A stretch of 64,000 nucleotides of DNA from Candidatus Vesicomyosocius okutanii (GCF_000010405.1 NC_009465.1:558001-622000); one strand, 5' to 3'; shown: positions 38,985 through 48,260, counted from the stretch's first letter. Notes: generated by a model from the letters alone, not told the origin. Program-made: numbers and translations.

Positions 38985-39569
38985 TTAAAGTCTACCCAAC
39001 ATACCATAAATACCATATCGCCTAACTTTGATTAGTATCATTTTTTGATAAAAGTTGATTAAGCTATCATTATTAAATATAATATCAAAGATTTGCCATT
39101 TCTTATCTTTATTTTGATGAAATAGCAAATCAAGATAAATACCACCATACGAAGTATATCTTTTAACTTTAAGTTGTACTGCAATTGCATCACTCATCAC
39201 TGGTCTGGCAGATATAAATTGAAACGAAGTAGAATTCACTTGGGATAATCTAGCTAATAAAGTTGTCATCATATTATCTTTCAATCTATTAACAAAAAAC
39301 TTAGTCTCTTTTTCGCTTAAGCGATTATTAGTTACCAGAAAAGCTTCATTAGCAATGTGATTAAAGTCAAACAATGGTGCAATCTCTTTTTCGACAAAAG
39401 AATTAAGCATTCTTGGCGAATATACCATTGATATTAACTGATTAAGTTTTACAATTGCCGTTTGTATAGCCTGAACTGGGCCACTATTATCTTGTACTAC
39501 TTTTTCTGCAGAGGCTCCTAATGAAATAAACATTATCAAAGCTAACAAAATTATATTTAATCTTCTCAT
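38985..39569 (-). CDS. Second MlaC/Ttg2D-like periplasmic protein
   Basis: Signal peptide MRRLNIILLALIMFISLGAS precedes a MlaC-type domain with FNHIANEAFLVTNN (about 70), SYGGIYLDLLFHQNKDKKW (about 145) and WQIFDIIFNNDSLINFY. I start at ATG 39569 behind GGAGAAAA; an ATG at 39599 would place ten charged residues before the signal. 194 aa. Distinct from the MlaC-like gene at 22.9 kb. It has no mlaFED neighbours; the arsR-type gene follows 6 bp later, suggesting co-transcription. Function as lipid carrier is by family only. Confidence 0.75.
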   Translation of the reverse strand: MRRLNIILLALIMFISLGASAEKVVQDNSGPVQAIQTAIVKLNQLISMVYSPRMLNSFVEKEIAPLFDFNHIANEAFLVTNNRLSEKETKFFVNRLKDNMMTTLLARLSQVNSTSFQFISARPVMSDAIAVQLKVKRYTSYGGIYLDLLFHQNKDKKWQIFDIIFNNDSLINFYQKMILIKVRRYGIYGMLGRL

Positions 39570-39669
39570 TTTTTCTCCATTTTTTAAAAACAAAACCAAG
39601 TAAAATTAAAAAAATAGTATTGGTTTCACAGTATTATATTTAAACTTTTTATAAGTAAACGATTATATT

Positions 39670-41001
39670 ATGACTTTCTTAAACTTTCTTAAATATTCAC
39701 TATTTTTAACACTTTTTTATACAACTTTAGGTGTTTATACACCGGCATTAGCTAAAAATGATACTGAAAAACAAAAAATAGAAGATTTTTTCAAAGACTT
39801 AGAGATATTCACAGCTGTTTTTAGTAATATTAAGAAACTATATGTTGATGATGTTGATAATAAAAAACTATTTAACTATGCTATTAAAGGTATGGTAAGT
39901 GGATTAGACCCACATTCAGCCTACCTTGAACTCAAAGAGCAGAAGAGCTTACTTGAAAGTGCTTCAGGTAAATTTGGAGGCCTTGGTATTATTATTGGTA
40001 TGAAAGATGAAGCTATTCAAGTTATCTCTCCTATTGATGACACACCTGCCTATAAAGCTGGTATTCAAGCGGGTGATTTAATTGTAAAAATTAACAACAA
40101 AGCAGTACGGGGTATGACTTTAGAAGATAGTGTTGAATTGATGCGTGGTAAAGCAGGCACCAATGTTCAAATTACCATTGTACGTAAAAATAAAAAGCCA
40201 TTTATTGTTGATATTATTAGAGAAATAATTACTATTATTTCGGTTAAGGGATATTTATTGGAAGAGAATATTGGATACATACGCATCTCTAGCTTTCAAA
40301 ACCCAACAGCACAACTACTCAAACAGATTTTTAATGACTTAGTTAAAGAAAATAATACTCAACTTAGTTCATTAATTCTTGATTTAAGAAACAATCCTGG
40401 TGGTGTTCTTAATAGTGCAGTTGATGTGTCAAATTTATTTCTTGATAAAAAAGGTCTAGTAGTTTATACCAAAGGTAGAATTCCAATTTCAAACCTTAAA
40501 TTTAAAATTAAATCAGGTGATATTATGCAAGGATTACCTATTGTTGTACTAATTAATGAAGGTTCAGCCTCTGCATCAGAAATTGTTGCAGGTGCATTAC
40601 AAGACCATAAAAGAGCTATTATTATGGGTACTACTTCATTTGGAAAAGGTTCAGTTCAAACTATTCTTGAATCTCAAAAAGGGCACGGACTTAAACTTAC
40701 AACTGCCAGATATTACACCCCAAATGGGCGTTCTATTCAAGCCAAAGGTATTGTTCCTGATATTGAACTAAAAAATATTAATATTCAAAATGAAGTAGAA
40801 AAATCAATAATCGAGACTAAAGAAAAAGACCTTGATGGTCATTTAGAAGTTGAAAATTCTTCTAAAGAAATATTAAGTATCCAAAAACAAAACAAAACAA
40901 AACAAAACAAAATAATTATTAAAAAATTGGAAAAAGATTATTTTATACATGAAGCTAAGAATTTATTAAAAGCTTTAACAATTATAAATAATCAGAAATA
41001 A
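39670..41001 (+). CDS. ctpA: Carboxy-terminal processing protease (S41 family)
   Basis: Periplasmic serine protease that degrades or trims proteins from their C-terminal ends. Signal peptide (1-28), PDZ domain (about 95-170, with KFGGLGIIIG carrying the carboxylate-binding loop), then the S41 core with catalytic S301 (NEGSASASE) and K326 (TSFGKGSVQ). 443 aa is typical of CtpA. The last 80 residues are Lys/Asn rich and include a run encoded by a 5-bp tandem repeat. It diverges from the second mlaC-like gene. Confidence 0.93.
   Translation: MTFLNFLKYSLFLTLFYTTLGVYTPALAKNDTEKQKIEDFFKDLEIFTAVFSNIKKLYVDDVDNKKLFNYAIKGMVSGLDPHSAYLELKEQKSLLESASGKFGGLGIIIGMKDEAIQVISPIDDTPAYKAGIQAGDLIVKINNKAVRGMTLEDSVELMRGKAGTNVQITIVRKNKKPFIVDIIREIITIISVKGYLLEENIGYIRISSFQNPTAQLLKQIFNDLVKENNTQLSSLILDLRNNPGGVLNSAVDVSNLFLDKKGLVVYTKGRIPISNLKFKIKSGDIMQGLPIVVLINEGSASASEIVAGALQDHKRAIIMGTTSFGKGSVQTILESQKGHGLKLTTARYYTPNGRSIQAKGIVPDIELKNINIQNEVEKSIIETKEKDLDGHLEVENSSKEILSIQKQNKTKQNKIIIKKLEKDYFIHEAKNLLKALTIINNQK
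40884..40912 (+). repeat. Pentanucleotide tandem repeat near the 3' end of ctpA
   Basis: Five AAAAC units (C at 40888, 40893, 40898, 40903, 40908) encode QKQNKTKQNK. As units are not multiples of three, gain or loss of one would shift frame and change only the last 30 or so residues, outside the catalytic core. Confidence 0.85.
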
Positions 41002-41451
41002 AAATTACATTTCCTTTGCAAACCAAAAAAATTAATGTGAGTAAAATTATGATAACTATTAAATTCATATAGCACCAATTACTTATTATTATCATCACAA
41101 CCATCAAATGCAACGATAGATTACGGTGTATATCAATATAACCCTAATTATTCTAATATGAATAACATGTATTATTTCAATATTTTTCACACAAGATATA
41201 ATCTTTAAACAATTATTTTATAAAAATAAAATTAGTAGAATAAAAAGTGTTAAATAAGATGTAATTTACTATCTAAAATTGGTTATTTCTTATATATAGC
41301 TAAACCAGTGAAGGCTAAGAAAAACGTTAATTAATATAGCTAAAAGTTAAAAACTAATTCATGAGTTGAATGGATTAATTGGAAAAGTCCATTCTACAAA
41401 TAGAAATCATCAATCAATGGATGAAGTAAATAATATTCTCAATCAGATTAA
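41002..41451. other. Gene-free AT-rich stretch, 450 bp
   Basis: Between the convergent ctpA and lepB genes. No open frame or recognisable remnant; no clear terminator for either gene. Confidence 0.5.
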
Positions 41452-42336
41452 TTAATCAAAACTGCCTATTCTATCAAGTTTTAAAGATTTATCCCAGTGC
41501 ATCCAAATACCAAATGCTTTGCCAATGATATACGATTCTGGCACAAACCCCCAAAAACGAGAATCACTACTACGAGCACGATTATCGCCCATCACAAAGT
41601 AATGCTCTTCTGGTACAGTTAGTTTTATACTTTTAGAAGGATGTTTTGGATCTAGCAAAATATTATAAGGGTTATTATTTAATAATTCACGCTTATTCTT
41701 AAATCCTGTCATGGCTGAACCAGACTCAATACCTTGATATATGCCAATATTTTCACTACTAATTTTTACATCATTAACATACAAATTATCTACATGATAA
41801 ACTATCTTATCACCTGGGATACCAATAACGCGCTTAATAAAATCAGCACCCTTATATCTTAAATTATTTTCATAATTAGGGTATCTAAACACAACAACAT
41901 CACCCCTTTCAGGCTTTGAAAATTCAATGATTTTTTTATTTAATATTGGAATACTCACACCATAATTAAACTTCGACACCAAAATAAAGTCACCTGTTAA
42001 TAAGGTTGGCATCATTGAGTTGGAAGGAATTCTAAAAGGCTCAATAACAAAACCTCGAAGTACAAATACCAATAATAATACTGGAAAAAACTCAGCTGAC
42101 CACTGAACTATTTTAGGACGATTTAAATATTTTTCAGATTTTTTAAAACGTAAAAACAAGAAAAAATAAATAAATCTCCCTAAAGTTGGTCTTTTCTTTT
42201 TACTTGTAATTGATATTGTTGTATGATTAAAAAATAATTGATCAATAGTCACGATAATAAAAGCTAAAACCAAAAACAAAACCAAAAATGAAGAAACATC
42301 CCATGCAAAAAAAGAAGCAGCGTTTTCAATTGTCAT
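41452..42336 (-). CDS. lepB: Signal peptidase I
   Basis: Inner-membrane serine protease that removes signal peptides from exported proteins. Two N-terminal membrane spans (about 13-35 and 82-98). The catalytic serine is S107 (PSNSMMPTL) and the lysine K168 (FIKRVIGIPGD). The C-terminal box GDNRARSSDSRFWGFV is intact. 294 aa. It is away from lepA, its normal neighbour, and diverges from the DsrC-family gene. Confidence 0.95.
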   Translation of the reverse strand: MTIENAASFFAWDVSSFLVLFLVLAFIIVTIDQLFFNHTTISITSKKKRPTLGRFIYFFLFLRFKKSEKYLNRPKIVQWSAEFFPVLLLVFVLRGFVIEPFRIPSNSMMPTLLTGDFILVSKFNYGVSIPILNKKIIEFSKPERGDVVVFRYPNYENNLRYKGADFIKRVIGIPGDKIVYHVDNLYVNDVKISSENIGIYQGIESGSAMTGFKNKRELLNNNPYNILLDPKHPSKSIKLTVPEEHYFVMGDNRARSSDSRFWGFVPESYIIGKAFGIWMHWDKSLKLDRIGSFD

Positions 42337-42406
42337 AATAAAAATAAGAGAATTAACAAAAAGTATTATTATATAATGATTATATTTTTAATTGTATGGA
42401 GAAGAA

Positions 42407-42733
42407 ATGACATTAGCTGATTTAGAAAGAGATAATAATGGTTACTTAAAGGATCTTAACGAATGGAATGAGGATATTGCAGTAGAACTTTCAAAAGAAG
42501 AAGGAATTACCTTAACAGATGATAGCTTCAAATTAATTAATTTTTTACGCAATGAATATATCAATAACAACGCCAATCAACCTAATGAACGTAATATGGT
42601 TAAAAGTTTAAAGGATGATTGGAAAGGTAAGTTAAGCACTAAAGAATTATATGTATTATTTCCAAAAGGGCCCGCGAAGCAAGCAGGAAAAATTGCTGGA
42701 CTACCTGAAACTAAACGAAAAGGTGGTTATTAA
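42407..42733 (+). CDS. DsrC/TusE-family protein lacking both C-terminal cysteines
   Basis: 108-aa protein with the DsrC fold pattern (LNEWNEDIAVELSKEEGI, LINFLRNEY, then KELYVLFPKGPAKQAGKIAG). Functional DsrC has a C-terminal arm GPAKGACKIAGLPKPTGCV whose two cysteines carry sulfur; here the arm reads AGKIAGLPETKRKGGY, with Gly and other residues in place of both. TusE keeps the last cysteine, so this is neither. It may be a regulatory or structural paralogue of DsrC. I start at ATG 42407 with TGGAGAAG just upstream; TTG 42392 is less likely. Diverges from lepB. Confidence 0.85.
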   Translation: MTLADLERDNNGYLKDLNEWNEDIAVELSKEEGITLTDDSFKLINFLRNEYINNNANQPNERNMVKSLKDDWKGKLSTKELYVLFPKGPAKQAGKIAGLPETKRKGGY

Positions 42734-43435
42734 TCCCTCTTCTATCAAAAATAAAATCTGATATTGATTAAGGATTTTTTATTGATTGTTAATTAATAAT
42801 TTAAATATCTATTAAGGTTGTATCTGTAGTTTTTAGCATATGTTAAATTAATAACAGTACCAAAACTTGATATCCATACAAAGCCTATTAATGATATCTT
42901 TAGCAATAATTAAGTTAATCTACTATGATTTTAAAATTTATACTTGATTAATATTTTATTAAGTATCTTATCAAACTTTTCAAAAAGTTGAAAAATTAAA
43001 TTCAAATATGAACCCACTTTGTAAATTAAAAACAACTGTATCTACAATCAATACTTAAAATTTTATTAATCAATATCTCTAATATTTTTACTCATTTTTA
43101 AAATAAAAACTATTTCAGTTAAAAGTCCATATTCATTAATAAAATACATAAATTTTTGACAAAATTAAGATCAAAATAGATATAAACTATTTATGATAAA
43201 ATTCTTAATATTGAAACTTAGATATATAGTGACTTCAGACAGTTATATGCTAACTAATATTAGCAAGCTTATGAAAAAAACTAAAAAAACTAAAAAAAAT
43301 AAGATGATATAGCTTAAAATCAATCACGTATAGCTGAATATTAAAAATAAAAAGAAGAAAATCTCTAAATTACTTCCAAAGTTATTGTGTCAAAATTAAA
43401 ACAATTAATTTTAATACGTATTGATATGTAACACT
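42734..43435. other. Gene-free AT-rich stretch, 702 bp
   Basis: The longest spacer without any recognised remnant, between the convergent DsrC-family and aroA genes. A short AAAATC...GATTTTTT pair (about 42752-42780) right after the DsrC-family gene could be a weak terminator. A 39-codon frame at 43193-43312 is Lys rich and unconvincing. Confidence 0.5.
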
Positions 43436-44743
43436 TTATGCACTAACTAAGCTAATATTCATTCCTATTTGGTTTGCAAGTTCAACAAAATTTGGGAATG
43501 AGGTTTGAACATTATCTACATCTTCAATTTCAATAGCATAATGACATCTTAAAGAAGCAATAGCAAATGACATAGAAATACGGTGATCATGATGAGATTT
43601 AATCGTAGAGCTAGGTTTCGAAAAAACACCACCTTTGATCTTAATACCATCTTCAAATACTTCATTCTCAATACCAAGAATACTTAAACCATCTGCCATC
43701 ACTTGAATACGATCAGACTCCTTAACTCTTAATTCTTTAGCGTTAGTCAGTATAGTTTCACCCTTAGCACAGCTAGCTGCAATAAAAATAGCAGGGAATT
43801 CATCAATAGCTAGTGGCACTAAATCTTTAGGAATACGAATACCTTTTAATTGTGCTGATTGAATACGAATGTTGGCTAATAACTCTCCGCCAATTACACA
43901 TTCATTTGATAAACTTAGATTAGCGCCCATTAATTTTAAAATATCAATAATACCTGTTCGTGTTGGGTTAACATTAACCCCAATAAGAGTTATATCTGCT
44001 TGCGGTGCAATTGATGCTGCTACTATAAAAAATGCAGCTGAAGATATATCGCTTGGCACTTGTATGTTAGCTGCATTTAACTGAGCGCCGCCAGTCAAGC
44101 ATATTTTATTTTTATTAGTATCTAATCTATAACCTAATCCTTTTAACATGCGTTCAGTGTGGTCTCGTGTAAGGATAGACTCTTTAATACAAGTTTCACC
44201 TTGTGCATACAAACCTGCTAACAATATGCAAGATTTCACTTGTGCTGAAGCTACTGGCAAATCATAATTAATGCCTTTTAATGTTTGTCCACCTTTAATT
44301 TTAATTGGTAATTTTCCATCATTACTTTCAATCAAAGCACCCATTTGAACTAAAGGATTAATAACCCTACCCATTGGCCGCTTTGAAAGCGACTCATCAC
44401 CATATAATTCACTATCAAATGTTTGTGCCGCTAATATACCAGATATTAAACGAATAGATGTGCCAGAGTTTCCAAAATTAAGTGGCACTAAAGATTTTTT
44501 AAGTCCATTAAGACCAACGCCATAAATAATAACATTATCGCTATTACGTTCAATCTTAACCCCCATATTTTGGAAACCTTTTAACGTTGATAATACATCT
44601 TTTCCCTCTAAAAAACCACTAATTTTAGTAACGCCATTAGCCAATGATCCAAGCATAATGCTTCTATGAGAAATAGACTTATCACCAGGAATTTTTAAAT
44701 TACCATACATAGAATTAGATGGATTTATAATGAATTTACTCAT
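43436..44743 (-). CDS. aroA: 3-Phosphoshikimate 1-carboxyvinyltransferase (EPSP synthase)
   Basis: Sixth step of the shikimate pathway, using the product of AroK. Blocks seen: PGDKSISHRSIMLGSLANG (substrate and PEP binding, about 19-37), GNSGTSIRL (about 93), RPMGRVI (about 121) and ESDRIQVM (near 343). ATG at 44743 gives 435 aa, 4 bp after the tyrA stop; an upstream ATG at 44803 lies inside tyrA and adds 20 residues unlike the family. Confidence 0.96.
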   Translation of the reverse strand: MSKFIINPSNSMYGNLKIPGDKSISHRSIMLGSLANGVTKISGFLEGKDVLSTLKGFQNMGVKIERNSDNVIIYGVGLNGLKKSLVPLNFGNSGTSIRLISGILAAQTFDSELYGDESLSKRPMGRVINPLVQMGALIESNDGKLPIKIKGGQTLKGINYDLPVASAQVKSCILLAGLYAQGETCIKESILTRDHTERMLKGLGYRLDTNKNKICLTGGAQLNAANIQVPSDISSAAFFIVAASIAPQADITLIGVNVNPTRTGIIDILKLMGANLSLSNECVIGGELLANIRIQSAQLKGIRIPKDLVPLAIDEFPAIFIAASCAKGETILTNAKELRVKESDRIQVMADGLSILGIENEVFEDGIKIKGGVFSKPSSTIKSHHDHRISMSFAIASLRCHYAIEIEDVDNVQTSFPNFVELANQIGMNISLVSA

Positions 44744-44747
44744 ATTT

Positions 44748-45602
44748 TTAACTACTAAACCAATTATCTCGTGCAGACTTAGCCTCTTGAAAAAGCTGTT
44801 CAAGAGCTTCCGCTTTATTATTTTTAATTAGGTTTGATATCTTTTCTAATGTTTTCTGATAACCCTCTATATGCTTAACAATTTCTTTAGGGTTATTAAT
44901 ACAAATATCACGCCACATTAATGCGTCTGATGAGGCAATACGTGAAAAATCCTTAAACCCACCTGCTACATAACGACAAGCATATGGATTATTACTGATT
45001 AAATAATCCATCAATCCATATGCTAACATATGTGGTAAATGAGAGGTCATAGCTAATAAATCATCATGTTTCTTATCAGTCATAATTTCTACTTTAGCAC
45101 CAAGTTCTTTCCACAAACCACTCAATATAGCTATTGTCTGAATATCTGAACTTTCTGTTGGCGTTAAAACAACACGTTTATGATTAAACAATTGAGCATC
45201 AACTGCTTCAATACCACTTTTTTCCTTGCCAGCAATTGGATGAGCCGGAATAAATTTTGCTGGCATTTGACCAAATACCAATTTTGCAATTTGTATCACA
45301 CTACCCTTAGTACTGCCAACATCAGAAATAATAACCGATTCATCAATATGAGGTTTAATCATCTCTAAAATAGCTTGAAAACTATTTACTGGCGTTGCAA
45401 TAATAACCATTTGTACCTGTTTGAGAACTTGTGAGATATCTAAACTATACTCATCAATAATACCCATTTCTTGTGCTTTTCTAAGATGTGACTCTTGTCT
45501 AGAAAAACCAATAACAGTTTTAACCTGATTAGTCTGTTTTAGTCCGGCAACAAAAGATCCTCCAATCAACCCAACACCAATAATACAAATTCTATCTATC
45601 AT
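44748..45602 (-). CDS. tyrA: Prephenate dehydrogenase TyrA
   Basis: NAD(P)-dependent oxidative decarboxylation of prephenate to 4-hydroxyphenylpyruvate for tyrosine. The dinucleotide fold is CIIGVGLIGGSFVAGL (about 6-21); SDVGSTKG (about 94) and PAHPIAGKEKSG (about 119) are catalytic-region signatures. 284 aa: a monofunctional enzyme without fused chorismate mutase. Its ATG overlaps the end of the truncated hisC frame by 4 bp. Confidence 0.95.
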   Translation of the reverse strand: MIDRICIIGVGLIGGSFVAGLKQTNQVKTVIGFSRQESHLRKAQEMGIIDEYSLDISQVLKQVQMVIIATPVNSFQAILEMIKPHIDESVIISDVGSTKGSVIQIAKLVFGQMPAKFIPAHPIAGKEKSGIEAVDAQLFNHKRVVLTPTESSDIQTIAILSGLWKELGAKVEIMTDKKHDDLLAMTSHLPHMLAYGLMDYLISNNPYACRYVAGGFKDFSRIASSDALMWRDICINNPKEIVKHIEGYQKTLEKISNLIKNNKAEALEQLFQEAKSARDNWFSS

Positions 45603-45889
45603 AAGAGTGATTTTAACGCTTCTAAAAAATCATTTGAACTATTCAATGTAATACAATCAGTGTTAAAGTTTAAATGCTTGATAAGTGATTGCTTTAATTT
45701 AAAGTCAATACCATAAGGATAACTGTGAATCTCAAATATAACTTTCTGTACTCTAAGTATAATGTCTAAAGAATTTTCTTTACTAATAAGCCTAGTGACA
45801 TATTTCAATCTTAGTTCACTACACAATATAGTAATATATTTAGCACTTTGGTAAGGTTTTATAAACTTACCTATTGAACAAATATTCAT
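45599..45889 (-). pseudogene. Truncated hisC/aromatic aminotransferase, N-terminal 96 residues only
   Basis: The frame matches the N-terminus of HisC-type aminotransferases. GKFIKPYQSAK corresponds to the PYQPGK region, LISKENSLD to LASNENPLG, IHSYPYGIDFKLKQSLIKHL to RYPDG.x.LK..LA..L, and ITLNSSNDFLE to ITLGNGSNDVLE. A complete enzyme is about 360 aa; the PLP-lysine domain is gone. The frame ends inside the tyrA start (TTATGA), consistent with one internal deletion that removed the rest. In pseudomonads hisC lies exactly here, between pheA and tyrA. The last transamination to Phe/Tyr must use another enzyme. Confidence 0.85.
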
Positions 45890-45991
45890 AGCGAAAATCT
45901 TTCAAATAAGAAAGAGTTATATAAATACGAAAAAGAAAAAATAACTCTATTAAAAATTGATATTTTCATAACCATTAATACGAGAATTACC

Positions 45992-47092
45992 TTATAAAAC
46001 AGCAATAGGATAAGAACCAAGCACATTAACTTTAAGCACTCTACTGGCTACTTCTGTTAATGCTAATTTTACTTTTTTATTATCTTTGTGCCCTTCAATA
46101 TCAATTAAAAACAAATATTCCCACTTAACACCAGGAATTGGATGCTTTTCCAATTGTATCATATTGATACCTTGTTGTTTAAATGGTTCCAATAAATCAC
46201 AAAGTGTACCAGACTCATGCTTAATCACAACTAGAAGTGAAGTTTTACCTTCAAAAGAAGTAGAAATATTTTCAAAAGAAGTAGAAATATTTTCTTTACC
46301 AAGAATTAAAAAACGAGTAACATTACCGGCCTTATCTTCAATATTTTTAGCAATTCTTTCTAAACCATACAAATCTAATGCCACCTCTGAAGCAATTGCA
46401 GCAGCACCCACCTCATCTTTAACAATACAAGCAGCCAATGCGTTTGATGCAACTGATTTTAACTCAGTATTTGGATAATTATTATTTAGCCAACGTTGAC
46501 ATTGATTCAATGCTTGAGAATGGGCATAAATAACCGTAATTCCTTGCGACTGATTTGCACTCATTAATTGATGTTGAATTGCAATTTCCACCTCACCACA
46601 AATTTTCAAATTCTGAGAATATAACATATCAACCGTTGCACCAATCATGCCATTAGATGAATTCTCAATAGGTACAACACCATAATGCGCATTACCCTTC
46701 TCAACTTGATGAAAAATATCATCAATACTAACACAATCAAGTGTGGATACACTATGTCCAAAATGCTTAAGCGCCGCCTCTTGTGTAAAAGTGCCTTCAG
46801 GACCTAAGTAAGCAATATTTAAAGGTTGTTCTAGTGCAAGACAGGCCGACATAATTTGGCGAAAAATATATGCCATGTCTTTATCTTTTAATAGGCTGTT
46901 ATTTCTTTTAATAATTGAACGTAACACTTGTGCCTCACGTTCAGGTCGGTAAAAAACACTACTATCATCTGAAGCTTTTTTCACTTGTGCAACTTTAGCT
47001 ACTAATTGTGCACGATTACCAATTAGTAGTTGGATTTTTTTATCTAATACATCAATCTCATCACGTAGCTCTGACAATGTTCTTTTACCCAT
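45992..47092 (-). CDS. pheA: Chorismate mutase / prephenate dehydratase (P-protein)
   Basis: Bifunctional enzyme for phenylalanine synthesis. AroQ chorismate mutase at about 1-85 (LSELRDEIDVLDKKIQLLIG), prephenate dehydratase at about 92-272 (LGPEGTFTQEAALKHFG, NSSNGMIGATVD), ACT domain at about 288-360. The Phe-binding ESRP motif of the ACT domain reads LEKHP here. A 21-bp direct duplication adds a second ENISTSF between the dehydratase and ACT domains. 366 aa. Lies between serA and the hisC remnant. Confidence 0.95.
   Translation of the reverse strand: MGKRTLSELRDEIDVLDKKIQLLIGNRAQLVAKVAQVKKASDDSSVFYRPEREAQVLRSIIKRNNSLLKDKDMAYIFRQIMSACLALEQPLNIAYLGPEGTFTQEAALKHFGHSVSTLDCVSIDDIFHQVEKGNAHYGVVPIENSSNGMIGATVDMLYSQNLKICGEVEIAIQHQLMSANQSQGITVIYAHSQALNQCQRWLNNNYPNTELKSVASNALAACIVKDEVGAAAIASEVALDLYGLERIAKNIEDKAGNVTRFLILGKENISTSFENISTSFEGKTSLLVVIKHESGTLCDLLEPFKQQGINMIQLEKHPIPGVKWEYLFLIDIEGHKDNKKVKLALTEVASRVLKVNVLGSYPIAVL
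46250..46291 (-). repeat. 21-bp tandem duplication within pheA
   Basis: Two identical 21-bp copies (46250-46270, 46271-46291; plus strand TTCAAAAGAAGTAGAAATA plus TT). In frame it repeats seven residues in the inter-domain linker. Confidence 0.95.
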
Positions 47093-47102
47093 ACTGTATC
47101 TC

Positions 47103-48260
47103 TTAAAGACCTCTAACAGTCAATATACCTTTTACTTGTTTTAAATTATCAACAATTGAAACTGGAATCTCATGCTCTAAATCAACCAAAGTATAAGCAA
47201 TATTATTTTTTGATTTGTTAAGCATATCAATAATATTAGCGCTAGTATCTGCAATGGTTGTTGAAATTTGACCAACCATATTAGGAATATTTTTATGGGT
47301 AATAGCTAATCGATTTTTACCTGCTCTTGGCATTAATACTTCGGGAAAATTTACCGAATTGGTAATATTACCATTTTCTAAATAATCTCTTATTTGATTT
47401 ACCACCATAATTGCACAGTTATCTTCAGCCTCTACCGTTGATGCACCTAAATGTGGAAGAGCAATTACTCTATCATGATCTTTTTTATCATCAATTGGGA
47501 AATCAGTCACGTAATACTTAACTTTACCATTATTAAGCGCAATCATTAAAGCCTCTTCATTAACAATACCATCTCTGGCAAAATTAAGAATAGTTGCATC
47601 TTCTGGTAATAAAGCGATACGTTCTTTATTTAATAAATTTTTAGTATTTTCAACTAATGGCACATGGAATGAAACAAAATTACTCCGTGAAAATAGCTCA
47701 TCAATGCTTAATACCTGTTCTACACCTGATGATAATTTCCATGCACTTTTAATAGTGATCAAAGGGTCAAAACCAATAACATTCATCCCCAAAGCATGTG
47801 CTGCATTAGCAATTTTCACCCCAATTGCACCCAAACCAACAATCCCTAATGTTTTACTTGGTAGCTCAGAACCAGCATATTTTTTTTTACCTTCTTCAAT
47901 GGCAGTTTTTAAATTATCAAGTGACAAACAATTAACATAATACCAAGCTTGGCAAATATTACGACTTGCCAGCAACATTGAACTAATAACTAATTCTTTC
48001 ACTGCATTTGCATTTGCACCTGGTGCATTAAACACAACCACACCCTTATTACTCATTTTATCCAAAGGAATATTATTAACACCTGCACCAGCACGACCAA
48101 CAACTTTTAGATTATCGTTAATTTCCATATCATACATTTTTGCACTGCGTACTAAAACTACATCAGGATTACTCATTTTCGAAGAAATTTTATAATTATC
48201 TCTTGGTAATTTATTTAACCCAATCGAAGAAATATTATTAAGCGTGAGAACTTTAATCAT
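47103..48260 (-). CDS. serA: D-3-phosphoglycerate dehydrogenase
   Basis: First step of serine synthesis. NAD-binding GLGAIGVKIANAAHALGM (about 146-163), catalytic Arg in NFARDGIVNEEAL (about 228), and the terminal His in ALPHLGASTVEAE (about 280). A C-terminal ACT domain (about 310-385) probably senses serine. 385 aa, a short form without the intervening domain. Its last base overlaps serC's stop region by one base; serC-serA are co-oriented and adjacent. Confidence 0.95.
   Translation of the reverse strand: MIKVLTLNNISSIGLNKLPRDNYKISSKMSNPDVVLVRSAKMYDMEINDNLKVVGRAGAGVNNIPLDKMSNKGVVVFNAPGANANAVKELVISSMLLASRNICQAWYYVNCLSLDNLKTAIEEGKKKYAGSELPSKTLGIVGLGAIGVKIANAAHALGMNVIGFDPLITIKSAWKLSSGVEQVLSIDELFSRSNFVSFHVPLVENTKNLLNKERIALLPEDATILNFARDGIVNEEALMIALNNGKVKYYVTDFPIDDKKDHDRVIALPHLGASTVEAEDNCAIMVVNQIRDYLENGNITNSVNFPEVLMPRAGKNRLAITHKNIPNMVGQISTTIADTSANIIDMLNKSKNNIAYTLVDLEHEIPVSIVDNLKQVKGILTVRGL

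Noticed and set aside
43193-43312. 39-codon ORF ending in KKTKKTKKNKMI
   Set aside because: No ribosome site, low-complexity Lys run in an A-rich spacer, and no recognisable family; most likely chance.
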